DNA of 64,000 bases from Sequoia sempervirens (Eukaryota > Streptophyta > Pinopsida > Cupressales > Cupressaceae). Of this stretch, positions 11,760 to 24,700 are shown piece after piece. The notes under the pieces are model-generated. The model was not told the origin of the DNA. It made no database searches and was given only the letters and a program-made list of their open reading frames with translations. The position numbers and the translations under genes were made by a program. Within the stretch, counting starts at the first letter, position 1. Each line of letters opens with the position of its first letter. The stretch lies in contig VDFB02000001.1 in the NCBI GenBank assembly GCA_007258455.2, forward strand, positions 14,777,747 to 14,841,746, read 5' to 3'.

Positions 11760-14700
11760 ACATCCAAGAGATATATATAATAAATCAAGTAAAGTGATCA
11801 AGGCCCATGGCCTTCTTGCAACAAGAGAACTTATATGTGGTCACTAGCTTCATGAGAGAATCTACAACATTATCTAAAGTGTCAACCTTATCAATCAAAA
11901 CCTTACCATTCTCAACTATTTCTCACACAAAGTGATACTAAACATCAACATGCTTAGTGCGAGCATGATACATAGGATTTTTGGCCAAACAAATAGAACT
12001 ATGACTATCATATCCAATCCTCACTGTTATGCAATCAAAACCAATGTCATTACCAAGTCTTTGTAACCATACTGCCTCCTTAGAGGCATGCGTAGCAACC
12101 ATATACTCTTATTCAATGGTGGACAACACAATTGTAGGATACCTCTTACTCAGCCAACTCACCGCACCTCCAAACAAATACATAATTGCTTGTGGACCTT
12201 CGAGTATCCAAGTTACATGCCCAATCTGCATCAAAAAACCCCTATATTTCCAATGGATTGAACACATCATTAGTACCATGATAAAACAAACAATAATCTA
12301 AAGTAGCACACAAATATCTAAACACCCTCTTAATGAAAGTCCAAGGCTCTTTACCAGGGTTAGACAAAAACCTGCATAGAACTCTCATTGCTTAGGTTAT
12401 ATCTAGTCTAGTGCAAACCATTGCGTACATTAAACTACCAATGACACTAGCATAAGGAACCTTAGACATATCTTCAAAATCATCATTAGAATTAGGACAC
12501 ATATCTAAGCTCAACTTAGTACCAACCAAAAATGGAATGTTAAATGGCTTATGGTCATGCATATTAAACTTTCACAAAATTGTATCAACATACTTTGACT
12601 TAACCAAAGCTTTATGTGAGACTAATCTCTGTTGATTTCCATCCCAAGAATATATTTTGTAGCCCCCAAGTCCTTCATATCAAATGTGCCATAAATTTGT
12701 TTCTTGAGCTCCCTAATCATCACCTTGCTATTACCCATAAACAACATATCATCAACATACAAGATAATTATTAGAATCTGATCATCAATAACTTTTATAT
12801 AAACACAATAATCCTCCTCGCTCCTAAGAAAATCCAACTTCAATACAAAAGTATCAAACATTTGGTACCACATCTTGGATGATTGTTTCAAACCATACAA
12901 AGATTTGTTCAACCTACAAACCAATTGTTCTTTTCTTTTCACAACAAAACTATTAGGTTGTCGCATATAAATTTCCTCCTTAAGATTCCCATGTAAGAAA
13001 TAAGTCTCAACATCCATTTTCTCTATCTCAAAACCATAATCAACAACAATATATAATAGGAATCTAATAGAAATTAATTTAGTAATAGGAGAGAAAATTT
13101 CACCAAAATCAACTCCCTCTCTAGGAGTAGCCCTTAGCCACTAATCAGGCCTTCTGCTCTAACCGACCATCTGCACCAAATTAGCTAAATAATTAAATAA
13201 AAAGCAATACCAACCACTTCTACCCAAAAATATTTATCAAGCTTGACACTACTCAACATACTACTAGATCTTTCCACTAAGGTTCGATTCATTCTTTTTG
13301 CCACTCCATTTTGTTGGAGAGTATAAGGAGTTATCTTTTGTTGAACAATAATTGCATGCTTACAAGATTCATCAAATTATTTGGAATAGTATTCACCCCA
13401 TTGTTAGACCTCAACACTTTTATCTTATGATTTGTTTGTTTTTCAATTAAGGCCTTAAATTCCTTATACTTAGTGAATTTTTTTATTTTGAATACATAAA
13501 ACAAATGCAAGTGTATCTTGAGACATCATCAATGGAAGAGACATAATATCGAGATTTACCTAAAGAATCAACATCCACTAGTCCACATACATCCAAATGA
13601 ATGATCTCTAATATAATATCTTTGCCTTATTTTTTCCACTAGAATATGATGATCTATTTTGTTTTCCAAACACACAATGTTCACAAAACTCATTTTTACC
13701 AATAGAATAATTAGAAATAGCATCAACCAACTTTTTTTTTAGAATAGTCTTAAGTATTTTTTCACCTATGTGACCCAATCTATGGTGCCACAACATACAT
13801 GTATTTTCAGAGTTAGTTACATTGGAAAAGTTACATAAAATAGAGGCATTTAGCCTAAAAAAATTCCCTATCCAAGATCCTTTAGCTATCACGAAACTCT
13901 CTTACCAACCTACAACCAAAATTATTGAATGTCACATGCATTCCAAAATCATTCAACTTGGACACTAAAAGTAAATTTCTTGCAAGTCTTGGACTATGCA
14001 AAACATTATCAAGACTTTTAATCCTCCCATCACTGAAACACAACTTTACCTTTCCCTTACCAACAATCCTCTTTGTGTTGTTGTCACCAAGGAAAACTTC
14101 TTCTCCATCATATTCTTTGTACTTAGTAAATGACTCTTTGTGAGGAGTCATATGGTAGGAGCAGCCTGAATCAATAAGCCAAACATCATCACTAATAGTG
14201 TTAGATGAAATAATAAAGTGTCAGAATCATCATCGAAGGAATTTTCGTTGGAGGAATCAAAATTATTTTTCTTCTTCCGACATTTCTTCTTCACATGCCC
14301 TCTTTTACTACAATTCCAACAATTTACTCTTTTTGGGGGTTTTAGAACATCCTTTAGGCTTATCCCTCTTATTATCCCCTTTAGGCCCTTTCTCCTTGGA
14401 CCTACCCTACACATTCAAGGCATCTTGGAAGCCAACAAATTCATGGAATATTTCATCTCCTCTAAAAGAAGCATGAAGATCATGGAGTCCATCTTTGGTT
14501 CTACATTACCACTACTTATGAGAATAATTAGATTTTCCCAAGATTTAGGAAAAGAACAAAGAAACAAGATACAATTATCTTCATCTTCAAATTTTAAAAT
14601 ATAAGGATGTAAGTTGACTTATAATTAGATTAAAAAATTTAAATGATCCACTATAGATTTGCCATCTTTAATTTTCAAAGAATATAAATGTCTTTTGAGA

Positions 14701-14995
14701 TATAACTTGTTAGATAAACTTTTAGTTTGATATATATTACTTATCCTTTTCCACAACTTATTTATGGTGTCTTTAGTGGAGACATTAAAAAGGAAAAAAT
14801 TCTTAAGAAACAACTGAATGGTTCCTTGTGTCTTCTTGTCTAAATTTTTCCAATCTTTATTAGAAATTGTAGTTGGTTACTTTCTTTTGAAATCAATAAC
14901 CATTGATCTCTCTCTTCTAGGAGATCCTCCATCTTTAATTTCCACATCTCGTAGCCCTTTCCATTGAACTTTTCAATATCTTGGTGAGAGGTAGA
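11760..14995 (-). pseudogene. Copia element 1 gag-pol polyprotein, decayed
   Basis: Ty1/copia polyprotein read on the minus strand. Gag starts near 14995 (KFNGKGYEMWKLKMEDLL), followed by a CCHC zinc knuckle CWNCSKRGHVKKKC (14275-14320). The protease active site is intact (LIDSGCSYHMT, near 14150-14190). A GAG-pre-integrase part follows (MLWHHRLGHIGEK, 13740-13810), then eroded integrase (TPYTLQQNGVAKRMNRT near 13270-13330). Reverse transcriptase at 12622-13017 holds the YVDDML catalytic motif (near 12740-12760). RNase H is at 11800-12500 (ASVIGSLMYAMVCTR). Many stops and frame changes make it non-functional. The C-terminal third of integrase and the start of RT are missing at about 13140-13200, an internal deletion; copia element 2 retains that segment. 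Confidence 0.9.
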
Positions 14996-15116
14996 AGAAA
15001 TGGTATACAATTTTCCTCACAAATCTAAAATATAACACAAAAACAAATTCTTCCACTGTAGCCAAAAATCCTCCAACACTTAAGAGAAAGGAACCCCCTT
15101 CTAAACGGAATTGTTA

Positions 15117-15130
15117 GCCTTGATACAAAA
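15117..15130 (-). other. Primer-binding site of copia element 1
   Basis: The minus strand reads ttttgtatcaaggc right after the 5' LTR. The sister copy (31697-31710) reads tttggtatcaaggc, close to the iMet-type tggtatcagagc. Confidence 0.6.
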
Positions 15131-15923
15131 TGTTGAAAACAAGCTGGAACTAAGTTGCAATATTAACTTATGTATATTCAAGTCTAAAAATAGGATTTAC
15201 CAAATTTGATTATATATATGTGATTGCACATTCACCATAATAGAAAAAATCAGCAAACAAATATAACACCAAATTTGTGTGGAGAAACCCTTTCAAGAAA
15301 AAACTCCAGAAGAAAAGAGGGAAAGTATATTATTTATCTTCACAAGAGAGATACACCACAATACACTTCCTTTATGATCTCCTACAACTTAGATGCCTCC
15401 ATACACCTAAAAATAACACAAGATGATACTACCATGTCAATGCTCCAATTTATAGAACTTGTGGGAGGCAAGACCACAATGGTAAACTGAAACAAGAGGT
15501 GCCAAAACCATTTGCAAAAACCCACACCCCTTTCTTGGAAAACCAAGATTCATGATAATAAATTAATTAATATGCACAAGGCTTCATTATGGGCGCCAAA
15601 CCCATAGCCCCTTCAACTCGTGGTATTCGGGATGCTCCGATGATTGCTCAACTTCTAGATGGAGAACCAGTGAACACTTGTTTCCCTCCAAACTTGGTGC
15701 CCCACTCAAGACTCTCCACATTCTCAATGTGAACACCTAGGAGGGATAATTTTATCCTCTAGTGATGTGTTATCACCACCAACATAAATTTTCCTCTTGA
15801 AAATGCAATTACAACATGCCAATATCAAATACATTTATTGCATGTCCCCCAGGAAAATTTCCAAGAATTATGGAGTGATAAAAATGAGATAGGTTTTCAA
15901 GGTAAATGCCACCTAACCTAACA
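15131..15923 (-). repeat. 5' LTR of copia element 1
   Basis: The plus reading starts tgttgaaaacaag and ends acctaacctaaca. Homologous to 10941-11730 and 31711-32502. Confidence 0.9.
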
Positions 15924-16285
15924 TACTCTCCTTCATCTTTAGTTGAAACCAATCAATTGTAATGACATTGTTGTTGCTATTTTTATCCCTACTATGGACC
16001 TTTGGAAGTTTATTGTATTATCCAAGGAGTGTAAAAGTTTCATAGCTTTCACATTGCCCAATAGTATCTTTACTTCCTATCATTTTTAATATATGCTAGT
16101 AATAATAAAATCAACTTATTTATTACATGCATGCCTATTGTGAATTAACATGGGATATGATACATTTTTCAGATTCACATGTTTGGTCATTGAATGTACT
16201 CTACTTTCTTTGTAACCATAGAACCACTTGGGTTCCCATCGTTGTAACTCTCAACTACAATAGATTCTCCTTTATGCATCTTGGG
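15924..16285. repeat. Duplicated flank, copy 1 (partner 32503-32863)
   Basis: About 360 bp just outside the copia 1 5' LTR that aligns with 32503-32863, just outside the copia 2 5' LTR, from tactctccttcatctttag to gcatcttggg. Being outside the LTR, it shows that DNA containing the element was duplicated, rather than two independent insertions. Confidence 0.85.
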
Positions 16286-17623
16286 CCTTGTATTGCTTGT
16301 TATTTAATTAATAGATCTCTGGGAAAACTAACAAGATCCCAGGCGTCACAACTATCCAAAGTCATCATCTCCTCTTGCATGGACTACAACCAAGACTCAC
16401 TTTCCTTCAAAGAGGGAGCCTCCTTGAAAGATCTAGGTTCATCATTAGTACTCAACAAAGAAAATACACAATGATAATATGAAGGGTTATACCTATCAAC
16501 TGGATTCTATTTCCTTGTGGACCTCCTCAAGGTAGGAGTAATGGGTTCTACCTATTCTTCTTTTGTGTGCTCATCCTGCACATCCTTTGAACTATTTGAA
16601 CCCTCTTCTTCTCCATCTTCAAATCTATTTGATCATTCTTCCACATGTGCATCTTCCTACTTCTCAATCTTTGTCTCAAAGTGCACTATCTTTGTCTTAT
16701 CTTTCTCCTTTGATTTTTCTTCTCTTGAGTAAGCTCTAAATTCTTGAAAATCACATCTTTAGACAAGATTATTTTATGGGTTAGAGGATTCTGAAGCTTA
16801 TAGCCTTTTACATTCTCACCATCACCAACAAAGATGAATTTTCTTTCTTTTGAATCCAATTTAGATTGCTTCTCTTGAGGCACATGAACAAAAGCCTCAC
16901 AGCCAAAGACCCTTAAGTGTGAGACATAAGGATTTCTACCTATTCCCACTTCATAAAGAGTTATATCAACAAGAGTTGAACAAGGAGATCTATTAATTAA
17001 ATAACAAGTAGTACCAACCGCTTCTACCCAAAAATATTTATCAAGATTGACACTACTCAACATACTCCTAGCTCTTTCCATAAAGGTTTGGTTAACTCTT
17101 TCTACTACAACATTTTGTTGGGAAGTAAAAGGAGTTGTCTTTTTCCGAACAATAATTGCATGCTTACAAAATTCATCAAATTATTTGGAACAATATTCAT
17201 CCCATTGTTGGACCTCAACACTTTTATCTTATGATTTTTTTGTTTTTCAACTAAGGCCTTAAATTCCTTAAACTTAGTGAAAACTTATGATTTTGAATGC
17301 ATAAAAATAAATGCAAGTGTATCTCAATATATTGTTAATGAAAGAGACATAATATCGGGATTTACCCAAAGAGTCAACATCCACCAATCCGCATACATCT
17401 GAATGAATGATCTCTAATATAATCTCTTTGCCTTATTTTTTCCACTAGAATATGATGATCTATTTTGTTTTCCAAACAAACAATATTGACAAAACTCATT
17501 TTTACGAACAAAATAATTAGAAATAGCATCAACCAAATTTTTGTTTAGAATAGTCTTAAGTCTTTTTTCACCTATGTGACCAAATCTATGGTGCCACAAC
17601 ATACATGCATTTTTAGTGTTAGT
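16286..17623 (-). pseudogene. Copia element 2, 3' part of pol (pre-integrase to start of RT), truncated
   Basis: Minus-strand Ty1/copia pol. The GAG-pre-integrase part (MLWHHRFGHIGEKRLKT, 17414-17610) is cut at 17623 by the gypsy insertion. Integrase follows, then a clear integrase C-terminal part at 16686-17081 (ARSMLSSVNLDKYFWVEAVG, CYLINRSP, FGCEAFVHVPQEKQSKLDSK). The linker and the first residues of reverse transcriptase lie near 16320-16520 (ESWLQSMQEEM...WDLVSFP). The element stops at about 16286-16320, with the rest of RT, RNase H and the 3' LTR missing. The remainder of the element is at 30421-32502. Frames are broken by stops. Confidence 0.85.
17619..17623. other. TSD (left) of the gypsy insertion, TTAGT
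   Basis: ttagt before the left LTR (17624) matches ttagt at 30421-30425 after the right LTR. Copia element 1, which lacks the insertion, reads agttagttac at this point. Confidence 0.9.
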
Positions 17624-19994
17624 TGTAATGCCCCGCCACACAACCCTAGGGGAAGTTGCAAACTACTAACAATTTCACTACAATTTTTTTTTTTAAAATA
17701 CAAATACATGTATGATAACAACACAAAGCCAACAATCCCCTAAGGTCACGAGACAAAGATTAATTAATTCACAAATTAAAACAACATGCATGAAATGAAA
17801 CATAACAACATTCACTTAATCTAATTAAAGCACATACATTCCATACATGAGATTTCCATTAAGACCATGAGATTCTTCATGGTTACCAAGGACAAAAGTT
17901 ATATAATTACAATTACATCTCTCATTCCCAGAATGAGGTAAATCAATGACATGATTGTTTATTACAATTTCCACCTCGATAAAAATGAGGGGTAAATAAA
18001 ATACAAAAGCACTAGCATAAATGAAACCAAGGTAGCAACTGGAATCCCACGAGCTCTCCAACACGAAAGTCTCGTCCACATAAGCCAATGCCAAAACAAT
18101 GGAGTATGGTGCACGTTCCACCCAACCATGTGATACCCGAAGGCTCACCCCCCGTGCTAGGAGATAGTAACAAGGGTTTCAGGTTAAGACCAACAACCTC
18201 TATACATAGGCAACATGACTCAACTGGAAAAGGATACGAACATGACATCACATGACGTAAAGGTTACAATGCTTCCAGATTTTAAATACATGAACACATC
18301 ACGAATACAAAGATAATGCCAACTTAAGAGAAGTGTCATCACAATGTCGCATGGGATATCCTGGCAAGCCTTCCTAGGTCCCGACCCCCATCTCGGGATA
18401 TCCTGGTAACCTCTAACGACTCCCGGCCCCTCATGCAACCAATGCGGAATCAGTTATCTTTCGAAGGGACAAGATAACGATCTTACCATTCTAGGCCTTC
18501 TCGTCTCATCCCAAGCTTATACAAGCACTTGCGTCCATGAGCGAGGCAAAATTAATCTTTTTAAATGTTGGTACCACCTATGCTAATTAATTGGTTTAAG
18601 TTTTCACTGAATTAACCAACTTACATTGAGATCTCCTGGCACCACTTTGTGTGCCGGCCCTCAATGCAAGCCACTTCTCTAAGACAACACGTGGAACTAT
18701 GCCACCACCAAAGGGTACTCAAGTGCAACCTAGGGATAATAAATCCCTAAATATGACATGAAGTCAACCTATCCCATCCAAGATAACCGGGTTTAACTGG
18801 ACACATTGAACGCACTACCCAAGGTAAACCAAGGTTGACCAACATAACAACCCAAAACACATAAAAGAAAGTCCTATCTGGAAGACTTACATAACACTGA
18901 CTAGATTGCCCCACACCAAGAACAAATGCCCTATGTCAAAAGAAAGCATTACAAGTAATTTAAACTCATCTATGTTAGGATTTCTTAAATCCAAATCACT
19001 CAATGACGTAGTGCACTAATCAATGTAAATAAAACATATTCTTTACACAACTCAAAAGAGAAATCAAAACCCATTGAGAACCATTACGACATTTAAACTA
19101 CTCATTTAAGCATAATGCACAATTTCCCATAATGATTTAAAATAAATCCTTAACAAGTAAATCATTCATTTATAAGACGATTTCCCATATACTCTTTGCT
19201 ATGACTCTTAATGATCATATCTAAGTATCATTACATATATATAAAATAATTATATAATTATATATATAAATACTCAATAGATATATATAATTACATATAT
19301 ATTCTAAATATATATAATTAATATTTAAATCCAATTACAAAATATTAACCTTTTTTTTCACATTAATTAAAATATAAAATATTGACTTTTAAATAATAAA
19401 GAAAATAATTAATAATAAATAATAAAAAAATAATATAATATAATATATTTATATATATTAAATATATAATATATATACTACAAATTATATATATTATATT
19501 TAATATATAAATATAACATATATATTATAGAATATATATAATATTTAACATATATAAATATATTTAAAAAAACCAAAAAGCAGGGTTTTTAAAACCCGAA
19601 TAGAAACGTCGCCTAGGAAGCCACGGCAGGGGAGACGCAGGGTCTCCCTGCTGCCGCGACCTCCCTAGTTTGGGACGCTGAGCGCAGCATGGGAGCTACC
19701 AGAGGGCTCCCCGGCCCTTCTTCCCCAACAAAAAAAATGACCCTCAAAATTTTTAATTTTTTAAAAACCCAATCACAGAACCAAGAAAAAATTATTTTAC
19801 CAAGTTTCAAATGATAAAATTTTTATAACATTTTTCATTGTAATATTTGCATATATATATATGTAGATATATATATATCTATATATATATTTTACATATA
19901 TATATATATATATTCACATATAGTATATATATATATATATATATCTACATATATATATATATATAGTCTACATATATATATATATATATCTACA

Positions 19995-20031
<37 letters not shown>

Positions 20032-20052
20032 TATGATATATATATATATATT

Positions 20053-20083
<31 letters not shown>

Positions 20084-21744
20084 GAAAGAGCATATGAGTA
20101 TATATATATATATATAAATATATATATATATTATGAAATATTATACATATAAATACACACAGCCATCACAAATGACTGTAAAAGTTTTTTTTTTTCAATA
20201 CCCAGATTGGGCAAACTCACAATTTTGAGAAACAAAATGAATTCCCATTGAAACTTCAAAATTTAACACAATAATTTCAAAATTTCCCCCAAGTTAAATA
20301 GAGATTTTCCACAACCAAAGTTTTCATAAGACCCATTTGAATCCTTCAAATTTGTTTTCAAATTTCTCATTGATAGTGTGAGGATAATTTCTGGTTCATG
20401 TTGTTTCCAACACTAATTTGAGCCATTTCAAACAAAATTGTTAAAATAAAATTGCATGAGAAGGGAAAACATGGAACCTTTTGTTTTCTCCAAGTTTTTT
20501 TTATAGAATCCTTCAATGGAGGTTGATCTCCATCAAAGTTTGCTTCAACAATCTTTCAAAAAACTCCTTCAAGAATTTCTCCAAGCTTTTCCAAGTTTTT
20601 CTTGCTCTCCAAATTTTTTGCCCAATTATGAAAAAGATAATTCAAAAAAGAAAATCCATTTTCCTTATGCCCTCTCCAAAAATGTCAAACCCCTAATTTA
20701 GTCACCCACCAAAAGTTATTGCAATTTAGATATTTTTGGATATTTTCATTTTTTGGAAATTAATAAAACAACTTTATTTTCCTTTTCAAATGCATAATAA
20801 TCATTTAAAACAAAATTCCATTTACCCCACAATGATAACTAAATTCACTTTATTTCACAAAATTGAATCCAACTATTACATTTAAAACAAATCATTTTTA
20901 ATTTTATTCTATAACAAGAGGAATGCAAGACAATTTCTATTTTATTTTATTTTATATATATATATATATATTTTTGATTTGCCACAATATCTAATAATGC
21001 TAACACCCTTGAACTAATTTAATTAATCAACAATAAATCTAATTCATGATTAGATCTTTTCATTGATTGAATTAAATTAATCAATTAATTAATAAGCACC
21101 CTTTTATGAATTTTGGCAATAAAATTAAATAAAGCAAACACCATTTCACTAGGAATTAAATCAGGCAAACAAGGAGAGACGAGATGACAGGACAAATAGC
21201 TTATCCCAACTGACAACCCGATGACCCACTATGGCTAGGGTGATGTCACGACACAGAAATCCAAGCTACTATCTCCCAATCATTTTCCATTGAACAAGGG
21301 ACATGCTCAGACCTGAGAAATTAGGTGGAGTCAATGTCCTGTACCTGCATCTTGCACACAACACGAGTGTCGAACATGCATACATATATATATATAAATA
21401 TCAAAACACACCGTGAAGAGGAAATCACGGAATCGCAGGGCACTCGCGTGCGAGTGATGTGATCCCGTCCCCTTCACCAATACAATGTCGCTAACTGACG
21501 CCTCTAAACATCAATGGTATAATCAAAGCATAAAGCATCCATAATTCACATACTTGCTAATTTAATCCACAACATGAAATAATAATATCATCTGATTAAA
21601 GTACTTTCACATCAAAACATAATGTTTACATCGCTTAACAATTAGCGGTCAAAAGTAACCAAGTTTATAACCAACATGCTAACAAGGCAAAATATACATA
21701 ACAAACACTGTTCGATCAAAAGAACAAAATGGAGGGGTGTTACA
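17624..21744 (-). repeat. 3' LTR of the gypsy element (4,121 bp)
   Basis: Starts tgtaatgcccc and ends ggggtgttaca. It is longer than the sister LTR, mainly because of a (TA)n expansion at about 19846-20150. It contains a short GC-rich island at 19600-19730 in very AT-rich DNA. Several 70-107-residue minus frames recur in both LTRs, but they overlap each other in different frames and show no domain, so they are not called as genes. Confidence 0.95.
19846..20150. repeat. (TA)n microsatellite expansion inside one LTR only
   Basis: Interrupted runs of tatata with tacat and tctaca spacers. The corresponding place in the other LTR (28801-28830) has only a short at run, so the expansion postdates insertion or was lost from the other copy. 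Confidence 0.9.
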
Positions 21745-21757
21745 TCCTCCCCCCTAG
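21745..21757 (-). other. Polypurine tract of the gypsy element
   Basis: The minus strand reads ctaggggggagga directly before the LTR start TGTAACACCCC. Confidence 0.85.
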
Positions 21758-21765
21758 GGTCAAGC

Positions 21766-24700
21766 TTACTCCTGGAAGCCTGCGAACAAATAGGGATAAA
21801 GCTCCCTCATCCTAGCTGCATCCTCCCAAGTGGATGATGAGTCATCCCTAGGATCCCACTGGATCCTAATCTGATCAATATCTCGCCCTCAAAGAGCGAG
21901 CGTTCTGCACTCCACCACGGCCACGGGCTCCAAAGCCAGCTACCCGTCCTCTACCTACAAAGCATTCCAATCAAGGACATGAGAAATGTCTGGATGGTAC
22001 GGCCGAAGAACTGATACATGAAATACGTCGTGCACATGCGAGAGACTGGGCGGTAAAGCATGACGGTAAGCAACAGGACCAATCTTCTCGAGAATCTCGA
22101 AGGGTCCAACAAAGCGAGGCACCAACTTAGAGCCCTTTCCATAACAGACTGGACTCTTTCATGGACGCACACGCAGGAAGACTCTATCGCCTACGGAAAA
22201 CTGACAATCCACTCTATGCGCATCCGCATACTTCTTCTGCCTATCCTATGCTACCACCAAGTGCTCCCTAATCCTATCCACCTATTGCTCCATATCATGC
22301 AACATCTCAGCGTCCAAAGTTACTCTGTCCTCTAGTCGATCCCAACTCAAGGGAGTGCGACATGGTCGCCCATACAATGCCTGGAATGGAGCCATACCAA
22401 TAGAAATCTGAAAGCCATTATTATAGGAAAACTCTACCAAATAGAGATAGTCCTCCCATCATGTCTGTTGGTCCATCACATACATACGCAACATGTCTTC
22501 GAGGATCTGATTAACCCTCTCAGTCTGTCCATCTGTCTCTGGGTGGTAAGCTGAACTGAAGTTCAACTGTGTTCCCATCGCATGCTGTAATGACGTCCAT
22601 AGAGCTGAGGTGAACACTGGATCCCTATCAGAGATAATCCGACGTGGAATACCATGCAACCTCACTATATCCTCCATGAACACTCTAGCTATGGATGATG
22701 CGGTATAGGAAGAGCGCATAGGTGAGAAGTGTGCTACCTTCGTCAACCTATCCACTATCACCATAATTGCATCATGCCGTCTCGAAGAGTTAGGTAAACC
22801 AACAATGAAATCTAATGAGATTATATCCCATTTTCATTCTGGTACTAAATGTGACTGCAAAAGCCCTGTTGGATGCTGGTGTTCGGCCTTCACTCGCTGA
22901 CACTCAAGACATTTCGACACAAAATCCGCAATATCTCGCTTCATCCCTGGCCAAAAATATAACTGACGCAAATCTGCATACATCTTCTTCACCCCTGGAT
23001 GGGCTGAATAAGGTGCACGATGTGCTTCAGTCATGACCAAAGCGCGAAGCTCACATGATGAGGGAACGTATATGCGCCCCGTGTGTCTCAATATCTCATC
23101 AGCATCTAGAGAGTATCCTGAATATCTACCCTCAAGGGGTCTTCCTGCCTCTATTACCGATCTGACATCCTAATACCAACTGTCGGCTAGGAGGGCAGAA
23201 AGAATTTGACTCTGCAAATCAACAATAAGAGTCAACTCATATATCTCATGCCTTCGCCTACTAAGGGCATCTGCAACCACATTCTCCTTCCCTTGGATAT
23301 ACTTCACCTCGAAGTCATATTCACATAGAAACTCCATCCATCCCCTTTGCCTAGCATTAAGGTTAGGCTGCGTGAAGATATACTGAAGGCTCCTATGATC
23401 ACTATGCAGCTCAAACCTATGCCCAAGAAGAAAGTGCCTCCATCTCATCAATGCATGAACCACTGCTGCCAACTCAAGATCATGGGTAGGATAGTTTAGC
23501 TCATGATCCTTGAGCTTCTGTGACTCATATGCAATGAAACGACCCCCCTGCATCAATATTGCACCTAGTCCTTCCAAGGACGCATCTGTACACACTACAA
23601 AGTCCCCAATAGGATCCAGTATCGCAAGTATAGGTGCACTGGTCAACTTCCCCTTAAGACACTAAAAGGCGGTCTCACACTTCTCATACCACTCAAACCT
23701 CTTTCCTTTCCTCTAAAGTGAGGTGATAGGATGCCCTAGCCTCAAAAAGTCCTGCACAAATCACCTGTAATAACTCGCTAGCCCCATGAAGCTACGTATC
23801 TCAGCCACATTTGTGGGCGCAGGCCAATCTAAGATCGCTTGGATCTTTGTAGGATCCACTGAAATACCCTCTCCAGAGATCACATGACCAAGGTATTGGA
23901 CCTCAGTCCTGAAGAATTCACACTTTGACAAGTTAGCATATAGCTGATTATCTTGCAAGCACTATAATACCTGTCGCAAGTGCTCCTCATGTTCCTCCAT
24001 TGTTCTAGAGTATACCAAAATATCATCTAAGAACACAAGAACAAACCTGTCAAGGTATGTATGAAATACCCCATTCATAAGACTCATGAACACTGAGGGT
24101 GCATTCGTCAAACCAAATGGCACAATCGTGAACTCATAGTGACCATACCGCGTTCGGAACGCGGTCTTATGAATATCTGACTCAAAGATTCAAAGCTGAT
24201 GATACCCTGATTTGAGATCAATCTTCGAAAAGATGGTAGCACCCTTGATCTGATCAAATAGATCGTCAATCCTAGGAAGAGGATACCGATTTCTAATGGT
24301 CACTTTGTTCAACTGTCGGTAATCAATGCATAACCGAAGTGAACCATCCTTCTTCTTCACGAAGATGACAGGTGCTCCCCATGGAGAAACACTAGGGCGA
24401 ACAAAAACCTTCTCTAGTAATTCCTCAAGCTGCAACCTAAGCTCTTTCAGCTCCTGAGTAGTCATACGGTAGAGAGCTCGAGAAATGGGCTCTGATCCAG
24501 GTACCAAGTCTATCTTGAAGTCAATGTCCCTCTGAGGAGGCATCCTTGGAATCTCGTCTGGAAAGACATCGAAAAACTCCTGAAGGATGGGGTGACTATC
24601 AAGAGAAACCTTCTCTTCTCCACCTCCTAGATCCAAATCATCCACGGTAACAGTGAACAATTGGCAACCCTGCTGCATACACCTTCTCAACTGCATAGCT

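Larger units (their letters stand above)
10941..15923 (-). mobile_element. Ty1/copia LTR retrotransposon 1, LTRs both present
   Basis: Two LTRs of about 790 bp (10941-11730 and 15131-15923), both with TG...CA-type ends on the plus reading, enclose a minus-strand interior in the Ty1/copia domain order gag, protease, integrase, reverse transcriptase, RNase H. A primer site and a polypurine tract lie at the expected places. The five bases outside are cactc (left) and tactc (right), a possible one-mismatch TSD. The LTRs differ at many positions, so the insertion is old. The right flank to 16285 is duplicated at 32503-32863 next to copia element 2. Confidence 0.9.

Noticed and set aside
16127..16474. 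115-residue plus-strand frame containing CYLINRS
   Set aside because: The copia-like phrase comes from a 24-bp inverted snippet at a duplication junction; the rest of the frame is antisense to decayed copia RT.
17825..18438. Frames of 72-107 residues in the gypsy LTRs, present in both LTRs (also 26721-27334)
   Set aside because: Conservation follows from LTR identity; they overlap in different frames, with no domain or initiation context.
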